Shown here: positions 17,176 through 25,816 of the stretch, piece by piece
How positions within the stretch are numbered: the first letter of the stretch is position 1
Layout: the number at the start of each line of letters is the position of its first letter
Assembly: GCA_937910385.1 (NCBI GenBank)
Contig: CALEPT010000189.1
Coordinates: forward strand, 7,435 to 71,434
Length of the DNA: 64,000 nucleotides
Origin: an uncultured Ruminococcus sp.
Lineage (GTDB): Bacteria; Bacillota; Clostridia; Oscillospirales; Ruminococcaceae
Direction: 5' to 3'
Program-made: the position numbers and the translations under genes
Notes under the pieces: model-generated
The model's input: only the letters and a program-made list of their open reading frames with translations
The model's database searches: none
What the model was told of the DNA's origin: nothing

Positions 17176-19290
17176 TCAGTTTTTTCTCTTCGCCTCTATC
17201 TCAGCAAGAGCATCCTTGCGGGAAAGATTCATTCTTCCCTGACGGTCAAATTCAAGTACCTTGACGACTATCTCGTCGCCTACGGATACAACGTCTTCGA
17301 CCTTTTCAACTCTCTGCTTGTCGAGCTTTGAGATGTGAACAAGTCCTTCAACACCGGGAACTATCTCAACAAATGCACCGATCTCGATGATCTTTACTAC
17401 CTTGCCCTTGTAAATAGCACCTACCTCTGCACCATTTGCAATAGTTTCAACTATCTGAAGAGCCTTCTTTGTGTTATCGCCGTCAATGCCGCTTATAAAT
17501 ACATTTCCGTCATCGTTGATATCGATCTTCACGTCGCAGTCAGCGGAAATCTTCTGAATTACCTTTCCGCCGGAGCCGATGACCTCACGTATCTTATCTG
17601 TAGGAACCTTAGTCTGAAGCATCTTAGGAGCATACTTGTTGACCTCAGCCCTTGCTTCAGGGATTGCCTTGAGCATAATTTCATCAAGGATATAGATACG
17701 TGCCTTTCTTGTCTTCTCAAAAGCTTCTTTAATGATAGCAGGAGTAAGTCCATCAACCTTTATATCCACCTGAATAGCTGTGATACCCTTGTGAGTACCT
17801 CCTACCTTGAAGTCCATATCGCCAAAGAAGTCCTCTAAGCCCTGAATATCGACCATTGTCATAAAGTCATCGCTGTCGGGGAGTGTGATAAGTCCGCACG
17901 AAATGCCTGCTACAGGAGCCTTTATCGGAACGCCAGCATCCATGAGCGCAAGGGTAGAACCGCATATAGAACCCTGTGATGTGGAACCGTTAGACGAAAG
18001 AACCTCGGAAACAAGCCTGAGAGCATAGGGGAATTCTTCAACTGAAGGAATAACAGGTGCAAGAGCGCGCTCTGCGAGAGCACCATGACCGATCTCACGT
18101 CTTCCGGGACCTCTGCTGGGCTTTGTTTCGCCAACAGAATAGCTCGGGAAGTTGTACTGATGCATATATCTCTTAGACTCTTCCTCATCAAGTCCGTCAA
18201 GCTTCTGAGCGTCGCTTACAGGACCGAGAGTTGCGATAGTGAGGACCTGAGTCTGTCCTCTTGTGAAAAGACCTGAACCGTGAACGCGGGGAAGTACTCC
18301 TACTTCAGCAGCAAGAGGACGTATCTCGTCTATACCTCTTCCGTCAACGCGCTTACCCTCATAAAGCCATGCGCGTACGATCTTTTTCTGAAGCTTGTAA
18401 ACGCACTCGTCTATCATAGCGATCTGCTCGGGATATGCCTCGTCAAATTTGGCATGGATATCGTCAACAATGGGAGCAAGCCTCTGGTCACGAACATTTT
18501 TATCATTGGTATCGAGAGCGAATTTAACACGCTCAGCGGCAAACTCTTCGATAGCATCGAACATATCGTGGTCAACTTCCTGAGACTCGAAGGCAAACTT
18601 GGGTTTACCTATCTGAGAGCGGATATCGTTTATGAAAGCGACCATTTTCTTGATCTCTTCGTGCCCCTTGAGTATAGCTTCGAGCATTGTATCCTCTGGT
18701 ACTTCATTAGCACCTGCTTCTATCATAACGATCTTTTCCGCAGTTCCGGCAACAGTAAGAGTGAGATCAGTCTTTGCTCTCTGTTCAAGAGTGGGATTGA
18801 GAACTATCTCTCCGTCAACAAGACCTACATTTATTCCTGCGATAGGACCGTTCCACGGAATATCGGAAATAGAGATAGCAATAGAAGTAGCGATCATACC
18901 TGCAATCTCGGGAGAATTATCAGGCTCAACAGCCAGAACGGTCATGACTACGGAGACATCGTTTCTCATATCCTTAGGGAAGAGGGGACGAATAGGTCTG
19001 TCAACGCAGCGGGAAGTAAGTATAGCCTTTTCTGAAGGCTTACCCTCACGCTTTGTGAAGGAGCCGGGGATCTTGCCGACGGAATAAAGTCTTTCCTCAT
19101 AGTCAACAGAAAGAGGGAAGAAGTCAATGCCCTCTCTGGGCTTTGCGCTTGCTGTAACGTTAGCCATAACGACGGTCTCGCCATAGCGTACCCAGCACGA
19201 GCCATTGGAAAGTCCGCAGGTCTTGCCGGTTTCTACAATTAGGGGTCTGCCTGCATAAGTGGTTTCAAAAGTTCTGTAGTTTTCAAACAT
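17176..19290 (-). CDS. pnp: Polynucleotide phosphorylase
   Basis: The 704-residue exoribonuclease degrades RNA with phosphate from the 3' end. Two RNase PH domains (about 10-230 and 300-540) flank an all-helical linker; FTRGQTQVLTIATLG and GTHKGITAIQVDIKVDG mark the second, catalytic one. A KH domain (about 555-615) contains IREVIGSGGKVIQKI, and an S1 domain (about 620-690) starts GAIYKGKVVKIIEIGAFVEI. It lies downstream of rpsO on the same strand, the classic rpsO-pnp order; the 175-base spacer holds two hairpins. Confidence 0.97.
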   Translation of the reverse strand: MFENYRTFETTYAGRPLIVETGKTCGLSNGSCWVRYGETVVMANVTASAKPREGIDFFPLSVDYEERLYSVGKIPGSFTKREGKPSEKAILTSRCVDRPIRPLFPKDMRNDVSVVMTVLAVEPDNSPEIAGMIATSIAISISDIPWNGPIAGINVGLVDGEIVLNPTLEQRAKTDLTLTVAGTAEKIVMIEAGANEVPEDTMLEAILKGHEEIKKMVAFINDIRSQIGKPKFAFESQEVDHDMFDAIEEFAAERVKFALDTNDKNVRDQRLAPIVDDIHAKFDEAYPEQIAMIDECVYKLQKKIVRAWLYEGKRVDGRGIDEIRPLAAEVGVLPRVHGSGLFTRGQTQVLTIATLGPVSDAQKLDGLDEEESKRYMHQYNFPSYSVGETKPSRGPGRREIGHGALAERALAPVIPSVEEFPYALRLVSEVLSSNGSTSQGSICGSTLALMDAGVPIKAPVAGISCGLITLPDSDDFMTMVDIQGLEDFFGDMDFKVGGTHKGITAIQVDIKVDGLTPAIIKEAFEKTRKARIYILDEIMLKAIPEARAEVNKYAPKMLQTKVPTDKIREVIGSGGKVIQKISADCDVKIDINDDGNVFISGIDGDNTKKALQIVETIANGAEVGAIYKGKVVKIIEIGAFVEIVPGVEGLVHISKLDKQRVEKVEDVVSVGDEIVVKVLEFDRQGRMNLSRKDALAEIEAKRKN

Positions 19291-19320
19291 AAAAAATCCT
19301 CCGTTTTATAAATATTTGCT

Positions 19321-19416
19321 ATCAGAGAGGAGCCTTTAGAAGTTAGAGGCAATAAGTAAGTGGTGAACTTCAGCTTCTTACTGCTTGCCTCTGACTTCTA
19401 ATCTCTGACCTCTGAT
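19321..19416. repeat. Long imperfect inverted repeat in the rpsO-pnp spacer
   Basis: Two 40-base arms (19321-19360 and 19377-19416) pair at 31 of 40 positions around a 16-base loop. Both arms hold a version of TTAGAAGTYAGAGGCA. In the rpsO-pnp transcript this would fold into a long hairpin upstream of pnp, where other bacteria have an RNase III site. Confidence 0.7.
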
Positions 19417-19430
19417 AGACTTAAAGGCAG

Positions 19431-19460
19431 AAGGGTAGAACCCGTCTGCCTTCAGCTTCA
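19431..19460 (-). terminator. Stem-loop directly after rpsO
   Basis: AAGGCAG ... CTGCCTT encloses an inner GGG/CCC stem 15 bases past the rpsO stop. No good T-tract follows on the minus strand, so it is an attenuator or 3'-end stabiliser rather than a clear terminator. Confidence 0.5.
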
Positions 19461-19465
19461 TGAAA

Positions 19466-19732
19466 TTACTTACGAAGACCAAGCTTCTCAACGATAGCAC
19501 GGTATCTGTTGATGTCCTTCTTCTTAAGGTAGCCAAGAAGGTTACGCCTGTGACCAACCATCTTGAGAAGACCACGTCTGGAATGGTGATCGTTCTTATG
19601 CACCTTGAGATGTTCTGTGAGGTCGTTTATCCTTCTTGTGAGGATAGCGATCTGAACCTCAGGTGAACCTGTGTCGTTTTCGTGAGTTCTGTTAGCTTCG
19701 ATAACAGCTGTCTTTTCATCCTTCAATAACAT
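19466..19732 (-). CDS. rpsO: 30S ribosomal protein S15
   Basis: The 88-residue protein binds 16S rRNA early in small-subunit assembly. The full S15 pattern is present, including [39 protein letters not shown] and [12 protein letters not shown]. The ATG at 19732 is set by homology ([10 protein letters not shown] start) with AAGAGGTG upstream; the frame stays open for a further 122 codons upstream but that part is leader DNA. S15 often represses its own translation through its leader. Confidence 0.97.
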   Translation of the reverse strand: MLLKDEKTAVIEANRTHENDTGSPEVQIAILTRRINDLTEHLKVHKNDHHSRRGLLKMVGHRRNLLGYLKKKDINRYRAIVEKLGLRK

Positions 19733-19738
19733 TTGAAG

Positions 19739-19815
19739 CACCTCTTGAATAATATATTCCGCTAACTTAGATAAGGGTGAGTTTCGAGGACAAGCCCATG
19801 TCCAAGTACACGGTG
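19739..19815 (-). promoter_or_regulatory. rpsO 5' leader, possible S15 autoregulatory element
   Basis: An about 80-base untranslated leader precedes rpsO. It contains a GGACA / TGTCC hairpin and GC-richer segments that could form a S15-binding site, but I cannot match it to a known S15 leader class by eye. Confidence 0.35.
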
Positions 19816-19820
19816 ATAAC

Positions 19821-19849
19821 ATTATAACACATTTTTTTCCGATTGTAAA
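19821..19849 (-). promoter_or_regulatory. Promoter of rpsO-pnp
   Basis: Minus-strand TTTACA, 17-base spacer and TATAAT, about 90 bases before rpsO. Confidence 0.75.
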
Positions 19850-19961
19850 GGGCTTTTTTGAATTTTTGAGAAAAACCTTACTCTTTTGCTCTTTAAGCCG
19901 TGCAAAGGTTAAAAAAAATCGTATTATTTTGCGACTTTCACAGTTTTCTTGAAAAATATAG

Positions 19962-19990
19962 TTGACTATTGTACGGTTTTGTGATAAAAT
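19962..19990 (+). promoter_or_regulatory. Promoter of the PH-domain / FkbM gene pair
   Basis: TTGACT, 17-base spacer and TAAAAT, about 40 bases upstream of the start at 20029. Confidence 0.75.
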
Positions 19991-20028
19991 ATATATTATA
20001 GTACTTGTCAGGATAGGAGGCTGTATAA

Positions 20029-20454
20029 ATGAAAAAAGATGAAATACAGTATGTGTGGACCGATAAAAAAAGAACTCTCTTTGGACTTCCGTGGTCATTT
20101 ACACGCTATTTTCTCACAGAAACAAAGTTTATAACAAGAACAGGTTTTTTTAGCATAGATGAAGATGAGATCGATTTGTATAAGATCACAGATAAGAAAA
20201 TGAGAAAGCCTTTCTGGCAGAGAATAGTCGGCTGCGGCTCTATAATCATATACAGCAGAGATGCGGATACTCCTTCTAAGGAGATACATTGTATCAAAAA
20301 TGTACGTCAGGTATCCGAGCTGATAGATAAATATCTTAATATCATGCGTGATAAATACGGTATCAGAGGAAGAGACATGATGGGATACCACGATGGTCAC
20401 GATCACTATGACGAGATAGGTGATCCACACGATTCATTTGACGACCAATATTGA
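20029..20454 (+). CDS. PH-domain (DUF304-like) protein
   Basis: The 141-residue protein lacks membrane helices. Its core resembles a bacterial PH domain: [27 protein letters not shown] (a strand pair followed by the family's DEI-LY-IT pattern), then [12 protein letters not shown] and [16 protein letters not shown]. The His- and Asp-rich tail ([16 protein letters not shown]) might bind metal. It lies 20 bases before the FkbM gene. Function is unknown. Confidence 0.7.
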   Translation: MKKDEIQYVWTDKKRTLFGLPWSFTRYFLTETKFITRTGFFSIDEDEIDLYKITDKKMRKPFWQRIVGCGSIIIYSRDADTPSKEIHCIKNVRQVSELIDKYLNIMRDKYGIRGRDMMGYHDGHDHYDEIGDPHDSFDDQY

Positions 20455-20474
20455 TTCCGGGGTGATAAAGCATA

Positions 20475-21539
20475 ATGCTATCCTTTATTACAGAAAAACA
20501 ATCCTGCTGGGACAGACTTAAAGCTGAGACAAGGCCTATATTCATATATGGAATGGGTGATGGCGCTTTAAAGATAATGTCTGTTTTCAAAGAGCGCAAT
20601 ATAACCGTTTCAGGTGTTTTTGCAAGCGATGATTTCGTCAGAGGACATTCCTTTGAAGGATTCCGGGTGCATAAGTTATCCGAGATAGAGGAAATGGTGA
20701 GTGATTTTGTCGTAGTGCTCGCATTTGCGGCAGGCTATCAGGAAATTGTCGATAAAATCCATGATATCGCCTCAAAACACACTCTCTATGTTCCTGATGT
20801 TCCGGTTATCGGTCACGGTCTGTTTACTTATGATTACTGCGCGGAAAACGAGGACAAGATACAGCAGGTATATGACAGTCTTGCGGATGACTATTCGCGC
20901 AAGGTATATGCAAATATCATAAACTTCAAGATAAGTGGAAAAATAGAGTATCTTTCAGCTGTTACAACCGCAAAATCCGAAATATACAAAAAAATAATCA
21001 AGCCCGGGCTGAATGAAGTATATGTCGATCTGGGAGCATATAACGGCGATACCATAAAAGAGCTCCTTGAATTTACTCACGGAAAATACTCAGCTATATA
21101 TGCTCTTGAACCCGATAAAAAGAACTTCAAGAAACTTGCGAAGTTTGTTGACGGAATGCCTCACGTATTCGCTTATAATGCGGCTGCGTGGTGTACCGAT
21201 TCGGAGTTGCCGTTTGCGGCAAAGGCGGGACGGCAGTCTGCGATAGCTGCGAGTTCAGAAAATATGGTTGCAGCCCGAACAGTGGACAATGTTCTCGGAA
21301 AGCGTGCGGCAACTATAATTAAAATGGACGTTGAAGGCTTTGAACGTGAGGCTATCTGGGGCGCAGCTCTTACGATATCCCACCATGCACCGAAGCTAAT
21401 GGTCTCGCTTTATCACCGCAACGAGGACATTTTTGAACTTCCTTTGCTGATAAAAAAACTGAATCCCGCATATAAGCTCTATATCAGGCATCAGCTCTAT
21501 ATTCCTGCGTGGGAGACTAACCTCTACGCAACACTTTAA
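20475..21539 (+). CDS. FkbM family methyltransferase
   Basis: The 354-residue protein has an N-terminal Rossmann-like part (about 1-120, with IFIYGMGDGALKIMSVFKE) resembling sugar or nucleotide binding regions, and a C-terminal FkbM SAM-methyltransferase domain. The SAM site is in EVYVDLGAYNGDTIKELLEF and the family marker IIKMDVEGFEREAI follows. FkbM enzymes methylate hydroxyls of sugars and natural products; the substrate here is unknown. It is cotranscribed with the PH-domain gene. Confidence 0.87.
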   Translation: MLSFITEKQSCWDRLKAETRPIFIYGMGDGALKIMSVFKERNITVSGVFASDDFVRGHSFEGFRVHKLSEIEEMVSDFVVVLAFAAGYQEIVDKIHDIASKHTLYVPDVPVIGHGLFTYDYCAENEDKIQQVYDSLADDYSRKVYANIINFKISGKIEYLSAVTTAKSEIYKKIIKPGLNEVYVDLGAYNGDTIKELLEFTHGKYSAIYALEPDKKNFKKLAKFVDGMPHVFAYNAAAWCTDSELPFAAKAGRQSAIAASSENMVAARTVDNVLGKRAATIIKMDVEGFEREAIWGAALTISHHAPKLMVSLYHRNEDIFELPLLIKKLNPAYKLYIRHQLYIPAWETNLYATL

Positions 21540-21550
21540 AAGAAAAATCA

Positions 21551-21579
21551 AAGCGATAGCTTAAAGGCTATCGCTTTTT
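21551..21579. terminator. Bidirectional intrinsic terminator
   Basis: AAGCGATAGC / GCTATCGCTT with loop TTAAAG, followed by TTTG on the plus strand and by TTGATTTTT on the minus strand, between convergent FkbM and pyrB genes. Confidence 0.9.
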
Positions 21580-21582
21580 GCG

Positions 21583-22665
21583 TCATATCAGCTTTCTTTC
21601 ATCGCAGTATTCGCACTCGAGAAGCGTCTGGTCGCCGCTTGAACGAAAGCTCTTGGGAAGGTACTCCTCATGATTTGTGATGCACCGCGGATTATTACAG
21701 CGGACGCCTGCATATGTCTTACCCTTGAGAGTTTCGGAAAACTTCTTCTCTTCAAGTATCGTCATTATCAGAGCCATGCGGACATACATACCGTATTTTG
21801 CCTGCTTGAAGTACATCGCCCTTTCATCTTCGTCTACCTCAACTGTTATCTCGTCAACTCTTGGAAGTGGGTGCATAATTATCATATCCTTTTTAGCGCC
21901 GAGCATCTTTTTACGGTCAAGTACATATGTATTCTTCTGTGCAAGATAATCCTCTTCGCTGGGAAAACGCTCCTGCTGTATTCTTGTCATATAAAGAACA
22001 TCAAGTCCCCCGATCGCTTCTTCAAGGGTATTGACCTCCTCGAAGCTGCTGCCGTTCGCCTTTATGATATCTTTGATATATACAGGCATTCTGAGTTCAG
22101 GGGTAGAAATAAACACAAACTTATTGCCCTCAAAGCGTGATAACGCCTTGCAGAGCGAGTGGACGGTGCGTCCGTTGATAAGATCTCCGCACATTCCAAT
22201 GGTAAGTCCCGAAAGAGTCTTCTTTTCAATTTTCAGAGTAAGCAGATCTGTCAGGGTCTGGGTCGGGTGCAGGTGACCGCCGTCGCCCGCATTAATGACT
22301 GAGCAGTCGGCAGTCAAAGAGGCTGCCTTTGCAGCTCCTGCGATAGGGTGACGTATGACAAGAACGTCAGCATAGTTGCTGACTATCTTAGTTGTGTCCT
22401 TGATGGTTTCGCCCTTTGCGACCGAAGAATTTGCGGGGTTATCAAAACCGATTATCTGTCCGCCAAGGCGTATCATAGCCGTTTGGAAGGACATTTGCGT
22501 ACGAGTGGAAGGCTCATAGAAAAGTGTAGCCATTATTTTTCCGTCACATTTGTGGGCGTACTCTGAGGGATTATTATAAATCTTTTCGCCGAGCTCGATG
22601 AGATTTTTCCACCACAAAACTGGGTAGTCGCTCAGGTCGATAAGGTGTTGATATTCCGAATACAT
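21583..22665 (-). CDS. pyrB: Aspartate carbamoyltransferase with fused zinc-binding tail
   Basis: The 360-residue enzyme makes carbamoyl aspartate, the committed step of pyrimidine synthesis. The carbamoyl phosphate loop is FYEPSTRTQMSF, with HPIAGAAK and the aspartate-site MHPLPRVDEI further on. The last about 45 residues (from VRCNNPRCITNHEE to ECEYCDERKLI) carry four Cys in a CX4C ... CX2C layout that matches the zinc domain of the regulatory chain PyrI, without the nucleotide-binding domain. So a PyrI-type zinc tail is fused to the catalytic chain. asnB follows upstream by 27 bases, so the two may be cotranscribed. Confidence 0.93.
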   Translation of the reverse strand: MYSEYQHLIDLSDYPVLWWKNLIELGEKIYNNPSEYAHKCDGKIMATLFYEPSTRTQMSFQTAMIRLGGQIIGFDNPANSSVAKGETIKDTTKIVSNYADVLVIRHPIAGAAKAASLTADCSVINAGDGGHLHPTQTLTDLLTLKIEKKTLSGLTIGMCGDLINGRTVHSLCKALSRFEGNKFVFISTPELRMPVYIKDIIKANGSSFEEVNTLEEAIGGLDVLYMTRIQQERFPSEEDYLAQKNTYVLDRKKMLGAKKDMIIMHPLPRVDEITVEVDEDERAMYFKQAKYGMYVRMALIMTILEEKKFSETLKGKTYAGVRCNNPRCITNHEEYLPKSFRSSGDQTLLECEYCDERKLI

Positions 22666-22692
22666 ATTTTAAACCTCCTGAAACGCATTTTA

Positions 22693-24564
22693 TCAATAAA
22701 TTCCGTTGTTTTCAAAATAGACCTTATACCAAATAAGGAAGATATACACTGTCCATATTTTGCGGCTGTTGTCAGCTTTTCCCGATTTGTGGTCGTCGAG
22801 CAGCTTTATAAGCGGCGTGGTGTTGAAGAACTGTTTTGAGCTGTCACTTTCAAACGCCTCGCGGACTATATTATAATATTTATCCTCCTTGAGCCAAACC
22901 CTGATAGGAACAGGGAAGCCGAGCTTTTTCTTTGCGGCAGTTTTGGCGGTCTGCCTTGGAGTATCCTTTTTAGCAGCGAGACGCATGGCATATTTAGTGA
23001 TATATTTGGTTTCGTCGGTACCTTTGTCGTGCGTAACTCTGTATTTTGTAGGTATCTTCTCGGCGAGCTTCATCACTTCCTTATCAAGGAAGGGAACTCT
23101 GAGTTCGAGCGAATTAGCCATACTCATTTTGTCGGCTTTCAGCAGAATGTCTCCAGCCATCCAGAGGTGCAAGTCAAGATACTGCATTTTTGTAACATCG
23201 TCCTTAGACTTAACATTGTCGTAGAACGGCTTTGTAATGGCCGTCGGATCGGGAGCCGAAGTCTTTATTCTTAGCAAAGATTTTCTTTCTTCCGGAGTAA
23301 ACATATAAGCATTGCCTATAAATCGCTCCTCAACGTCTTTGCCTTTGCGTACAAAGAAGTTTACGCCTCTCTTAGCAGGAAGCTTTGAAGCTAAAGTTCC
23401 GATACCTCTTTTTACAGCTCTCGGAAGCTTATCATATAAAGTACCGTCAGGATCACTGTAAACGTTATAACCTCCGAAAATTTCGTCTGCGCCTTCTCCG
23501 GATAGAACGACCTTCAGTTTTTCCGAAGCGATATTACATACAAAGTACAAAGCAACAGCTGCAGGATCTGCAAGTGGTTCGTCCATATGATACTGTATCA
23601 TAGAAAGGCTTTCCCAATATTCCTCAGGAGAGATGATCTTACTCGTGTTTTCTTTGCCAATGGCTTTGGAGAATTCCTTTGCCCAACCTATCTCGTTATA
23701 TTTCTCGTCTTTACCGAAGCCAACAGTAAAAGTTTTGTCAACATCAGCTACAGCTGCTACATAGCTTGAATCAACTCCGCTTGAAAGAAAGGAACCGACT
23801 TCAACATCGGCTATTTTATGAGCTTCAACAGAGTTATGGAATGTATCTGATATTTTATTTACCCATTGATTGAGATCAGGAGTATTATCAGCATGGAAAC
23901 GAACGTCCCAGTAACGCTTTATCTTAAAACTGCCATTTTTATATTTAAAATAGTGTGCAGGGGGAAGCTTGTAAACATTTTTAAAAAATGTTTCGTTAGT
24001 AGGGGAGTACTGGAAAGTAAGATAACTTTCAAGAACAGATGTATTTATCTCCTTCACAAAAGAAGGGTGCTCCAGAAAACTTTTAATTTCAGAACCGAAC
24101 ATATAGGTATTGCCCATTATTGCGTAATACATCGGCTTAATGCCAAAGAAATCCCTTGCGCCAAAAAGTTCTTCTTTGTTTTTATCCCATATAAGGAAAG
24201 AAAACATACCTCTTAATTTGTTTAAGAGCTTTTCACCAAACTCCATATAGCCGTAAAGCAGCACCTCAGTATCCGTTTTTGTCTTGAATTTATAACCTGC
24301 TTCAATAAGCTGATTTCGCAATATTTGATAATTATATATTTCTCCATTGAAAACTATAACAAGTGAGTTATCTTCACTGAATATAGGCTGATCACCTTGA
24401 GAACTTACGTCAATAATACTAAGTCTGCGATGTCCGAGTGCGATTTTTTCATCAACATATTTTCCAGCTGCATCAGGACCACGATGCCTGATCTTATCCA
24501 TCATTTTTTCTATCACTTCATTAGAATTATCAATATCGTTTGTAAAGCCGACGATTCCGCACAT
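22693..24564 (-). CDS. asnB: Asparagine synthetase, glutamine-hydrolysing
   Basis: The 623-residue enzyme makes asparagine from aspartate, ATP and glutamine. Cys2 of MCGIVGF is the glutaminase nucleophile, with RHRGPD and HRRLSIID in the N-terminal domain (about 1-200). The synthetase domain has the PP-loop variant FLSSGVDSSYVAA and LSGEGADEIFGGY. Length is normal. A promoter stands at 24609-24637. Aspartate is used here and by the adjacent pyrB, a plausible metabolic reason for the pairing. Confidence 0.94.
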   Translation of the reverse strand: MCGIVGFTNDIDNSNEVIEKMMDKIRHRGPDAAGKYVDEKIALGHRRLSIIDVSSQGDQPIFSEDNSLVIVFNGEIYNYQILRNQLIEAGYKFKTKTDTEVLLYGYMEFGEKLLNKLRGMFSFLIWDKNKEELFGARDFFGIKPMYYAIMGNTYMFGSEIKSFLEHPSFVKEINTSVLESYLTFQYSPTNETFFKNVYKLPPAHYFKYKNGSFKIKRYWDVRFHADNTPDLNQWVNKISDTFHNSVEAHKIADVEVGSFLSSGVDSSYVAAVADVDKTFTVGFGKDEKYNEIGWAKEFSKAIGKENTSKIISPEEYWESLSMIQYHMDEPLADPAAVALYFVCNIASEKLKVVLSGEGADEIFGGYNVYSDPDGTLYDKLPRAVKRGIGTLASKLPAKRGVNFFVRKGKDVEERFIGNAYMFTPEERKSLLRIKTSAPDPTAITKPFYDNVKSKDDVTKMQYLDLHLWMAGDILLKADKMSMANSLELRVPFLDKEVMKLAEKIPTKYRVTHDKGTDETKYITKYAMRLAAKKDTPRQTAKTAAKKKLGFPVPIRVWLKEDKYYNIVREAFESDSSKQFFNTTPLIKLLDDHKSGKADNSRKIWTVYIFLIWYKVYFENNGIY

Positions 24565-24608
24565 AAATAGTACCTCCTGAAAAACATAAAGAAGCTTATA
24601 CCTGAAAT

Positions 24609-24637
24609 ATTATACTACATTTCGGTTGAATTTGCAA
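24609..24637 (-). promoter_or_regulatory. Promoter of asnB (and pyrB)
   Basis: Minus-strand TTGCAA, 17-base spacer and TATAAT, about 45 bases upstream of asnB. Confidence 0.75.
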
Positions 24638-24664
24638 CACATTCACTCTAATTTAATAAAAAAA

Positions 24665-25651
24665 CTATTCCTTATGGCTATCTGATTTAATATTTGATAG
24701 GGGATTGCTTTCAACAGCATTACGGACGTTATCGTCACTAAGATGTGTGTATATCTCAGTTGTGGAAATATTTGCGTGCCCCAGCAGTTCCTTGAGTGTA
24801 AGTACATCGGCATCGCCGTATTGATACATAAGTGTTGCTGCAGTATGACGGAGCTTATGAGTGGTAATACCTTTGCCGTCCAAACCAGCTGCTTCAAGAG
24901 TTTCCTCGACGATCTGCTGGACTCTGCGCTTTGAGATACGACGATTCTGATTACTGATAAACAGCGCCGGTTCATCTGCAGCTTTCTTTATATTTTTTCT
25001 TATACTAAGATAATCGTTTAGAGCACTTATGCAGGCAGAATTAAGATATACCATTCGTTCTTTATTGCCCTTACCTAAAACTTTTAATTTATTATCAAAA
25101 AAATCTATATCTTTAATATTTATACCGACCAATTCACTCAATCGCATTCCACAATTAAGAAATAAAGTTATTATGCAGTAATTTCGTTTCGATTCACTGC
25201 TGTCAGATGCCTCAAGAAGTCTGAGGCTCTCTTTTAAAGTAAGAAATTTAGGAAGGGAACCCTTCGGAACAGGAACATCAAGATCTTGGGTAGGATCGTT
25301 ATCAACAATATGCGCTACCTTATTTAGATATTTGAAAAAGCTTCGCAATGAAGAAATTTTTCTGTATCTGGCACGATCAGAATTATTTCGCTCATCTGAT
25401 GTATAGAAAATAAAATTGTATATATCTGATACTGAGATCTTCCTGAGATCAGATCCGGTCATACGGGAAATATCTATATCTTCAATAGCTTTTCCTGTAT
25501 CATATTCGTTTTCATATATAAATTTAAGAAACAGTCTTATATCAAGATAATACTCCTGAATTGTGCGCTCGGAAAGAAGCTGCACTATTTTTATATGGAC
25601 CAGGTAATCATTGAGAAAATCCGGGTTATCTGTATTATTGTAATTTTTCAT
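24665..25651 (-). CDS. Xer-like tyrosine recombinase
   Basis: The 328-residue protein has an N-terminal SAM-like core-binding domain (about 10-120) and a catalytic domain (about 140-320). Catalytic residues are visible: Arg in NCGMRLSELVG, HKLRH in the second block, His in LGHANISTTEIY with the Tyr nucleophile in IYTHLSD. It resembles XerC/XerD, which resolve chromosome dimers, more than phage integrases, and no phage genes are adjacent. Its start is preceded by AAGGGGAAG. A perfect inverted repeat lies 17 bases upstream (25668-25705). Confidence 0.88.
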   Translation of the reverse strand: MKNYNNTDNPDFLNDYLVHIKIVQLLSERTIQEYYLDIRLFLKFIYENEYDTGKAIEDIDISRMTGSDLRKISVSDIYNFIFYTSDERNNSDRARYRKISSLRSFFKYLNKVAHIVDNDPTQDLDVPVPKGSLPKFLTLKESLRLLEASDSSESKRNYCIITLFLNCGMRLSELVGINIKDIDFFDNKLKVLGKGNKERMVYLNSACISALNDYLSIRKNIKKAADEPALFISNQNRRISKRRVQQIVEETLEAAGLDGKGITTHKLRHTAATLMYQYGDADVLTLKELLGHANISTTEIYTHLSDDNVRNAVESNPLSNIKSDSHKE

Positions 25652-25667
25652 AGATCCACTTCCCCTT

Positions 25668-25705
25668 GAAAAGTTTCACCAAACTTCCATTTGGTGAAAC
25701 TTTTC
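25668..25705. repeat. Perfect 16-base inverted repeat with 6-base centre upstream of the recombinase
   Basis: The arms GAAAAGTTTCACCAAA and TTTGGTGAAACTTTTC are exact complements separated by CTTCCA. Arm-spacer-arm geometry with a 6-base centre is that of a Xer/tyrosine recombinase core site such as dif. It lies between the recombinase promoter and its start, so it would also form a hairpin in the mRNA leader and could be an operator. Confidence 0.8.
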
Positions 25706-25728
25706 GTCTTTTTCAACATTATATTAAT

Positions 25729-25757
25729 ATTATATCACGGGGCTGAAAAAAATTCAA
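25729..25757 (-). promoter_or_regulatory. Promoter of the recombinase gene
   Basis: Minus-strand TTGAAT, 17-base spacer and TATAAT. The predicted transcript starts near 25722 and includes the 16-base inverted repeat. Confidence 0.75.
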
Positions 25758-25771
25758 TCGGATTGCTTTAT

Positions 25772-25809
25772 AAAAAATCTCCCTGAGACATGCACCTTCT
25801 CAGGGAGAT
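25772..25809 (-). terminator. Intrinsic terminator of the aquaporin gene
   Basis: ATCTCCCTGAGA / TCTCAGGGAGAT is a 12-base stem followed on the minus strand by TTTTTAT. Confidence 0.9.
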
Positions 25810-25816
25810 AAATATA

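Noticed and set aside
18280..19035. 251-codon open frame on the plus strand within pnp
   Set aside because: Antisense to the catalytic domains of polynucleotide phosphorylase; no start signal or recognisable domain.
25668..25705. Intrinsic terminator interpretation of the 16-base inverted repeat
   Set aside because: No plus-strand gene ends before it and, on the minus strand, it is followed by a ribosome site rather than a T-tract.
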